DNA of 64,000 bases from NCBI GenBank assembly GCA_038373865.1, contig JAXGGA010004722.1:21203-85202 (forward strand), written 5' to 3'. The first letter of the stretch is position 1. Each line of letters starts with the position of its first letter. The notes under the pieces were generated by a model. That model was given only the letters and a program-made list of their open reading frames with translations. It was not told the origin of the DNA and searched no databases. Both the position numbers and the translations under genes were made by a program. Below, piece by piece: positions 57,249-64,000 of this stretch. Origin of the DNA: Uloborus plumipes (taxonomy: Eukaryota; Arthropoda; Arachnida; Araneae; Uloboridae).

Positions 57249-58070
57249 CTTAACGTTAGCTTCGGACATTCAACGAAAGCTGTGACGCTACAGATAATAC
57301 TTTGTAAAACCATATTTGTGCTTGACATGAATAAAGCTTTCGATGCTGCAGAATGGATTCCTAATCTGCAATAGTTTCAGCTACGGGTGATGAAATTTTT
57401 TTAAAAAGTTAACTTTGGAAGTAAAATTAAGAAAATAGATTGGGCAAAATTCGGTATGGTTGCACAAATGAAGATTCTTAAATTGTATTTGTTACATTAC
57501 TTGAAAATAATTTGGGAAACAAACTTCAAAAGTATCATCGAATTATTTATCACAAACTCCTTGCCAAGAATGAGACTTATTCTCTCCTGGTGACCCTGCA
57601 GAGTTCACTGTATTAACAAACTACGAATTAGAGCTCTGAATGTTTTGTCAACTGTCCCCAGGAGAAAGAGGAGAGCGTGGCAAGTAACTCCATCATTGAG
57701 ATGTGCAATAGCTGTCCAAAGGAAAAATAGTCATAAGATTTTAGAATTTTAGAGAGTGTGTTTCTTAAAATGTCGGGAAGGAAAGTAATGAGGACTTGTT
57801 ACTTAGGAATATAGAATAGCAAACGAATTTACCTATGTCATCTCTTTCCAACGTTTAAGTAATTTAAATTTAAGATAGTACGAAACAAGTTTCTTAAACC
57901 AGTACAGGCCTTCTACATTCTTTTATGATGAAACTTCAGTTTGTTTCTCTCTACTTTGGCAAAAAAAGAATAAAACATTAAATTTATTACTGAAAGTATC
58001 AAACCAAATTTAATAATTTTCCAATGATATATGGAGAAAAAATTTCACTTATTTTAAGTGTACATTCAGT
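57249..58070. other. Unassigned sequence
   Basis: No supported feature. Confidence 0.4.
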
Positions 58071-58180
58071 GAAGCAAATGCACCCACCGCTCGATCATAG
58101 CATCCTAAGACTGCAGTTTCGTCCTTATTGTGGATTCCTCAGTTAGGAATAGGCAATGGTCGAGCTGGAGGCTAAGATCC
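58071..58180 (+). repeat. Third copy of the AAGCAAATGCACCCAC repeat
   Basis: GAAGCAAATGCACCCAC, then CATAGCATCCTAAGACTGC, GTCCTTATTGTGG and a TTAGGAATAG...CGAGCTGGAGGC tail match 51653-51834. It shows that the segment moves independently of the mariner. Confidence 0.75.
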
Positions 58181-58255
58181 TCTTATTGTAGCTAAGATTG
58201 CCAACAAACTGGTAGATAAAGTGAATTTATCTTACTAGCGAGCATCCGCAAACCA

Positions 58256-59100
58256 CACTGTTAAAAAAATTTCCTGAAAATAATGAAAAAACATACGGCA
58301 GCTGAGTTGCCGGAGTGTTTCCGTTTCGTTAATTATATTTCCGTGATTTTACGGAAAAATGACGAACAGAGCGTTCGTCATTTTTCCGTTAGGCATTTTT
58401 TCGTTTCGTAATTCTCCGTTCTCCATTTTTTCGGTTCTTATTATCCCCGCTTATACGTTATAGGCTTATACCTATACGCTTTGACTTATATGTATACATG
58501 CAAGATGGAAAATTATTTAAATTTTGCAAATTAACAAGCGCTTTTATAGCAGCTTAATATCAATAGCAAATTATCTATGGAAGTTCAATGAATTAGTCCT
58601 TTAAGTGTCGCAAAATGCGTAGATTGTGTAGAACAACAAATGCACAAATTGAAATTTTAAGAAACATTTGAAAATTTGCGAAACAATATAAACATATAAA
58701 AAGAACAAACATGGGTAATGTGCTGCCTTATCTTTTTCGTTTGTTCTTTTTATATGTTTATATTGTTTCGTAAATTTTCAAATGTTTCTCAAAGTTTCTT
58801 AAAATTTCAATTTGTTCATTTGTTGTTTTTTCTAATCTACACATTTTGCGCCACTTAAAGGACTAATTTATTAAACTTTCATATATTATTTGCTATTAAT
58901 ATTAAGCTGCTATAAAAGCGCTTGTTTATTTTGCAAAATTTCAATAATTTTCCATCTTGCATATATAAGTATAAGCGTATAGGTATAAGCCTATAATGTA
59001 AAAATGTGGGTGATTAAAATATGGGAAAATGAGAAACAGAAAAATAGAGCAATTAAAAAAGGAGCGTAAACTAGCTCACCGGAAAATTATATATATATAA
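58256..59100. mobile_element. CACTG-ended element with long hairpin core
   Basis: Begins CACTGTTAAAAAAATTTCC. Repeated TTTCCGTTTCG-type motifs follow. Inverted arms of about 265 bases then run from 58448-58714 to 58735-59005, including GCAAGATGGAAAA, GCGCTTTTATAGCAGC and AAAGAACAAAC. The right terminus is not clear. No coding. Confidence 0.6.
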
Positions 59101-59745
59101 GACAAAATGATGAGCAAAAATGTAAACTTAAAACTCTTACGAATTTTGTTTTTTAGAAAAAGTTTGAAAATATCCGCTCATATACTTCAAACTTTTAAAC
59201 ATCTTGCCTTTAAAAAAAATACTAAAGCAATACAAGAATTGGCTTTTTTTTTTCATTAAAAATTTTAGTTCATTAAAATAACATGATTTTTTTAAAAAGA
59301 TTACATCAATCTCGCATAAAATACTCAAATATTTTGAAGATGGAATGATCAATGCATAGTATTTCTGAGCGCATAACTTCAAAAAATTAAAAAGTATTAA
59401 CAAGGTGCATTCTTTTAAAAATATTTTCTCTTATGTTTGAATAAAAATTAAGTTCTTCCGAAAGTTCTTTTTTTCCTTTCTGAATTTGAAACATTCGTGG
59501 TTCCTTAAAAAAAAAATCCTGTATTGTTACTGATTTCCTCTATTTTCATATATATTTACGTTATGGTGTTCATAGTGATCAACACTTTCAGAAATGCACT
59601 CTCAAAATTAACGAACTTTCTTTGTTTTTGATGAAATCACTTCCAAGAATATACCCCGAGCGAACATTTCGTAATTTTTTGGGGATGAATTTCGTCAAAT
59701 GTAGCGAAATATTTCTTTATCCTAGTATTGTCAAATTGACAATCA
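59101..59745. other. Unassigned AT-rich sequence
   Basis: No supported feature. Confidence 0.4.
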
Positions 59746-60170
59746 CACTCTCAAAAATTTCTTCTTAAATTGACGGAAATTTTCTTGGCAGCAGTGCTGC
59801 CGGAAGATTAACGATATTTGACGGATTTCCGTTTCTATTTTTTCTGTCAAATGAAGAAACTTCTGTTTTTATTTCTTTCGTTACAAGAGGGAAGTGCTCC
59901 GTCATTTGACGAATTTCCGTTTCGTTCTTTCTCCTGTTAATTGAAGAAATTTCCGTCTTAATTTTTTCCGTTATGGGAGGGTAATTTTCCGTTATTTAAA
60001 GAAACGTCCGTTATGGTTGTTTCTGTTACACAAATGATTTATTTCGTCATTTGAAGCAATGTCCGTTGCGATCGTTTCCGTTAGATGTAGGAAATTTTGA
60101 GTTTTTCGAAGAAACTCGTTATTTTTGTTTCTCTTAAATGATGGATTTCTTTTTTCAGCCCTTAAAAAAA
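59746..60170 (+). repeat. CACTCTCAAAAATTTC-ended minisatellite array
   Basis: After the CACTCTCAAAAATTTCTTC terminus come 6-7 imperfect units of about 55-60 bases, each containing a TTTGACGAATTTCCGTT or TTGAAGAAATTTCCGTC variant and a TTTTTCCGTTA block. Each unit is partly self-complementary. Confidence 0.6.
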
Positions 60171-61368
60171 AAAGAAAATTTTTGTACAGATTGAAGCAGA
60201 GTTAATCGGTTTAGACCAAATCGTTTTTTTTTTCAAACTATGTGTTTTTACAATGTAATATTAAGTCTGCTAAATAGTTTTATTTTTGCATCCATGCAAC
60301 TTTTTTATTCAATTCATATTACCATTAATTCACCATCATTTTCATATGTACTAATATCTTAATAGTTAAAAAATTTTCAAAAAAAATTTCCTTAAAGCTT
60401 TACTGATGTAGAAATGAAATTGCATATTTTTACGCTTAATAATTAAATTAAATGTAAAATTATTAAGTCCAAACGAGAATCTAATTAACATGAATTTTAG
60501 CATTTGTTGACAATAAATTAATAACGTCTTGATGTCTCTGAAAAAAAATTGCTCTCATTACGATTGGAGCTTAAACCGGTTTTTTAACAACCCTGAATTG
60601 AAGAAAACTATATTTTATAAATACTAATAACTATATTTATAAAATATATTTAGAAAAATACCAAGAGAAAATCAGAAATTTGTATTTGAAAGCAACCTAC
60701 CCTTTTTCAAACAATTATTCACTTAAATAAGAATTTTTAAGATATTAAAAAGTATTCTTGAATTCATATTTAACCTATTTCTTTTTTCAATCATATTCAG
60801 AAATGCCTTCAAGTCAAAAATTAGCCGCAACCAGCTCAGGACTTAAGCATCAGGACCTAAAAAAAATGTTATTAAACTCATATGATTCACCAACAAAAAG
60901 CTGTGCTTAGTAACTTCTTATAAGTAGAAGATGATTGACACCTGTTTTAATAACTTAGTAAACAATAGGAGAATGGATTTACAGTAAGAGAATGTAGAAT
61001 TTTATTTTTACAGGCATTTATTCATACAGGCAATATTACTACAACTTTCTTCTTTTCGACTCATGGTTCCTCTTTCTGGTTTTATTTCTACAAAGACTAA
61101 AAGAAAAGAAAAATAAAAGAAAATTATAACAAGACAATAAAAACTTAACTGAGCAGGGTGCTGCACTATGCCTGATGCTTGGTTAATGAATTCTCGCCTT
61201 TTACTTGTAACTTAAGTTCATTAAAAGTGAGCATTCTTTTTTTGAAAATAATTGCTTCAAAAATTATTCTATTTTCAAGTGACTTAAAAAAATGCTGTTT
61301 ACAAAATGCAATTTTCTCAGCAGCAGCACTCTGCTCTTTTTAACTTCTGAAAAACTCCCATATATATA
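60171..61368. other. Unassigned AT-rich sequence
   Basis: About 1.2 kb with no recognised exon or repeat boundary. Confidence 0.4.
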
Positions 61369-61495
61369 CTGTTGGCCCCGCTTAAACAAATACTGTCGGT
61401 TCCAAGATATATTATTCGATTAAACAGGGATTTTTAACATTGTGTCTATGGCTTGGGTTCCAGGATGCTTTATTCATTTAAGCGGGGACGACAAT
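61369..61495. mobile_element. Short MITE with CCCCGCTTAAA termini
   Basis: ACTGTTGGCCCCGCTTAAAC at the left and TTTAAGCGGGGACGACAAT at the right are inverted, with internal AATACTGTCGGTTCCAAG and TATTCGATTAAAC. A related, longer stretch is at 41085-41260. AT-repeat flanks hide any TA duplication. Confidence 0.6.
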
Positions 61496-61516
61496 ACATA
61501 TATATATATATATATA
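61496..61516. repeat. AT microsatellite
   Basis: Alternating AT directly beside the MITE. Confidence 0.8.
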
Positions 61517-62162
61517 TTATAACAGAAAAGAAACTTTTAACGGAACACATTGCAAATATCAATCCTTTTATTCCCTTCCTGCCCTTACATCTAAAAATTT
61601 AGGACAGATGTGGCTTGACTCCTGGTCCGGATCCAATCTTTAGAGCTCCATCTAACCATTGCCATCCCTAGTTGCAAGTTTAAAAAATGTTTGCTGTTAC
61701 CTTCATATATGGTAGTTCCAGCGAAAATGGTACAAATCATGTCTGAAACTCTTTACTTAAGATTATCAATTTAAATAATTTCCAGCAACTAATAATATTT
61801 TCTTTATTGAGTTTCCATTTACTTGTGTATAATGAAGTGTAAATAACTAGTACATGACTCATTTATGAAAGTATTTAAATATTTTGATTACTTTGTGTAA
61901 CAGAGTGGACAAATAAGCCTTTAAAAATATCCTTATAATCACAAAGAAAAATTAGAATCATAGAACAAGCATTAAGTGGAATAAACAGCCAAAACTGTAA
62001 GTCTGTCTGCAATTTCGAGAAAAAAAAACTTTTTTTCATCATGAAATTGACTGTAACAGAGTGGACATCCCACAGTTCAAATTGACTACCATAAAAAAAG
62101 AGTTAGGCTCACCCTGGTTGTTGACTACATAATTTAATGTAGCAAGCTAATCACGGCAGTTA
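61517..62162. other. Unassigned sequence
   Basis: GTAACAGAGTGGACA occurs twice (about 61900 and 62053), a short direct repeat 150 bases apart that could mark ends of a small element. Nothing else recognised. Confidence 0.4.
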
Positions 62163-62541
62163 TCTACTTATATTAAAAACTGAGTATCTTTCTAACTATC
62201 TTTCTTTCTAACTATCTTTCTATGTCACGCTTCTTTCTCCTGAACGCCACTGAACTGAAAGTCGAACCAGGTACCGATAGATAGGTAATTTTTCAGGCTT
62301 CATAAGTTTCAATCTATATAATTATATAATTTTAATTAGCGAAGATATCAATTAATAAGTAGTCAAGTTTAAAGCGATTAAGCCTAATAAATGATTAAAT
62401 ATGAAATCCATTCTTGCAAACCGTCGTTGCTATGAAACAGTGATAACAATGATAATGAGAATTTTGAATGAAGGCTTAACTAAATCAAACACGGCACTCA
62501 TAAGCGGGCCACTTACGTAGAATTTTTATCGCTAGCTACTG
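62163..62541 (+). mobile_element. Helitron-like element, 5' part
   Basis: Starts TCTACTTATATTAAAAACTG after an A, as Helitrons insert between A and T. It is nearly identical to 63647-64000 over more than 350 bases, through GTCGAACCAGGTACCGATAG and AACCGTCGTTGC. It is interrupted at 62542 by a hAT-like insertion. Confidence 0.65.
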
Positions 62542-63221
62542 CAGGGGTGATTGTGAGTTCATAAAAAAATACCTGAAAGTTTTAAAGAAAAAGTGGGGGG
62601 GGGGGGGGGGGGGGGGGGGGGAGGGTTTTTTTAAAACCAAGGCCCCTATTACTAAGCACACCTAGTAATAATTAATTTCCTTTCATAAACTAACACATTT
62701 CATATATTCAAATAGTTTTTAGTCAAAATATTGTACATGCATTTAATTAAATTGTAAATGAGTAATAAAGTTACTTTTGAGCTGGTGATGAGCAATTATC
62801 TTCAAAAAAATATTTTAAGGCGAAAGCAAAAGTCTAACAGAATTGCTATTTGTTGTGCGAAAGCATTTATTAAGCAATGAAAGTTGCATTTGTTACATTT
62901 CATTTATTTGTCTCCTAACTAAGGGGAATAAGCATCAAAAGTGAGAAAAATTCGATTCTCATATCGAATGCAAATAAGGTAATTTAGTAAGGTAAAAAAA
63001 AAACACTTAGAATTTACATCTGAACATTTCTATTTGATGAATATTATTAATAATTATCGGCATAATCATCGAAAATTCGAAAAAGAAAAAAAATCCGGAG
63101 GTGGGAAGATGAAAGCATAATTAAAAATATTTTACTTCCGGTATTTTCGAATATGAAAATACCGGAATCTATCATGAAAATACCGGAAATCCGGTAAAAT
63201 ACCGGAACACAATCACCCCTG
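62542..63221. mobile_element. hAT-like element inserted in the Helitron region
   Basis: Termini CAGGGGTGATTGTG and CACAATCACCCCTG are inverted repeats, flanked by CTACTG on both sides (62536-62541 and 63222-63227), a 6-bp duplication, shorter than the usual 8. It contains a 27-G run and, near the right end, repeated ATACCGGAAT and TCCGGTAAAATACCGG palindromes. No transposase. Confidence 0.75.
62595..62621 (+). repeat. 27-base poly-G run
   Basis: Uninterrupted G tract within the hAT-like element, followed by AGGG. Confidence 0.95.
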
Positions 63222-63261
63222 CTACTGGTAATATTTTGAAACATTTTATGTTGAAAAGCCA

Positions 63262-63646
63262 TCTACTTATATTAAAAACTGAGTGTCTATGTCTGCTTTT
63301 TTCCTTTGAGCGAGCTGAACTTACTGAAACTTTCCTCACCATCTTGAAGGCGCGAAGCATCTCAATAATTCGAATGATTTTTTTTATATAGGAAAAAAGT
63401 AAAGGCGTGAAGCGCCTGTAAGCGAGCCGCCTTGGCGGGGAGTAGTTTCTTTAAATTTTTTTCTTACTACTTTCAGGGCACGAAGTGCCCATGCAACGCC
63501 GGGCCACGTGCGTGGTATGTCTTGAAATCGAATGAACATTAAATTATATCAAATAATATAACTTCAGAATGAGGTAAAAGTTAGAGAGTGGGGACGTTAT
63601 TCATCAACATGCCGCAGGAAGCTAATCTAGCTGCCCTGGCAGCTAG
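63262..63646 (+). mobile_element. Complete short non-autonomous Helitron
   Basis: Starts TCTACTTATATTAAAAACTG after A (63261). Ends with an AGCTGCCCTGGCAGCT hairpin closing in CTAG (63643-63646), followed by T. Inside are GGCGTGAAGCGCC and GGGCACGAAGTGCCC hairpins and CAACGCCGGGCCACGTG. At 385 bp it has no Rep/helicase coding. Confidence 0.75.
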
Positions 63647-64000
63647 TCTACTTATATTAAAAACTGAGTATCTTTCTAACTTTCCTTCTATCTTGCCTTC
63701 TATCTTTCTATGTCACGCTTATTTCTCCTGAATGCCAATGAACTGAAAGTCGAACCAGGTACCGATAGATAGGTAATTTTTCAGGCTTCATTAGTTTCAA
63801 TCTATATGATTATACGATTTTAATTAGCGAAGATATCAATTAATAAGTAGTCAAGTTTAAAGCGATTAAGCCTAATAAATTGATTAAATATGAAATCCAT
63901 TCTTGCAAACCGTCGTTGCTATGAAACAGTGGATAACAATGATAAAGAGATTTGGAATGAAAGCTTAACTAAATCAAACACGAACTCATAAGCGGGGCCA
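63647..64000 (+). mobile_element. Helitron-like element abutting the previous one, runs off window
   Basis: Begins TCTACTTATATTAAAAACTG immediately after the CTAG of the preceding element and matches 62163-62541 closely. The 3' end lies outside the window. Confidence 0.7.

Overview
This is an AT-rich animal nuclear genome window, dominated by repeats. The sequence shows spliced exons with GT/AG borders, a signal-peptide exon starting with ATG, and many transposon families: hAT, piggyBac, Tc1/mariner, Helitron and a tRNA-derived SINE. There are also long inverted repeats, homopolymer runs and microsatellites. Nothing prokaryotic, organellar or viral was seen. The repertoire fits an arthropod, possibly a chelicerate such as a spider. 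That assignment is an impression from TE composition and is not proven by any gene here. Nearly all short open frames in the window are chance or lie in repeats.

Genes. (1) A minus-strand multi-exon gene ends at 13059. Three exons (15710-15772, 15278-15418, 13059-13197) join in one frame through phase-2 introns, and an AATAAA signal lies downstream at 12863. A further likely exon is 19122-19164. A separate clean exon at 32975-33132 ends in phase 2 and may belong to the same gene, across a 14-kb repeat-filled intron. I do not recognise the protein. (2) A plus-strand exon at 49131-49345 encodes a signal peptide (ATG at 49213) and ends in a phase-1 donor, so it starts a secreted or membrane protein that continues beyond the window. 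Two GC-rich islands (34760-35060 and 38680-39005) lie upstream and could hold its promoter or leader exons.

Repeats, left to right. A TA-flanked MITE with a tRNA-like core lies at 725-1096. A 4-kb inverted repeat (1826-5822) follows; its left arm was hit by a 666-bp TTAA-flanked foldback element, and the right arm keeps the empty site. Next are the minisatellite element at 11.5-11.9 kb, a hAT MITE at 14327, a piggyBac derivative with a transposase remnant at 20273-21191, and a TIR element with a reiterated motif at 21371-22500. hAT elements lie at 23651, 25174, 26494, 29732, 33833 and 52313. Hammerhead-like repeats occur at 34.1-34.5 and 37.4-37.8 kb. A SINE with a 14-bp duplication lies at 38310. 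Five copies of a CACTG family contain TTTACAG/CTGTAAA palindromes. A scrambled mariner (51415-52781) carries a nested hAT. A hairpin element with 302-bp arms lies at 55029-55687, and a 1.3-kb TA-flanked element at 55954-57246. Helitron-like units abut one another at the right edge.

The main points of interest are perfect nuclear-receptor-type IR3 palindromes carried next to the termini of a hAT family, the hammerhead-like core at 37702, the inverted repeat that records its own insertion history, and a group of CACTG-ended elements in which each family has its own palindromic minisatellite.
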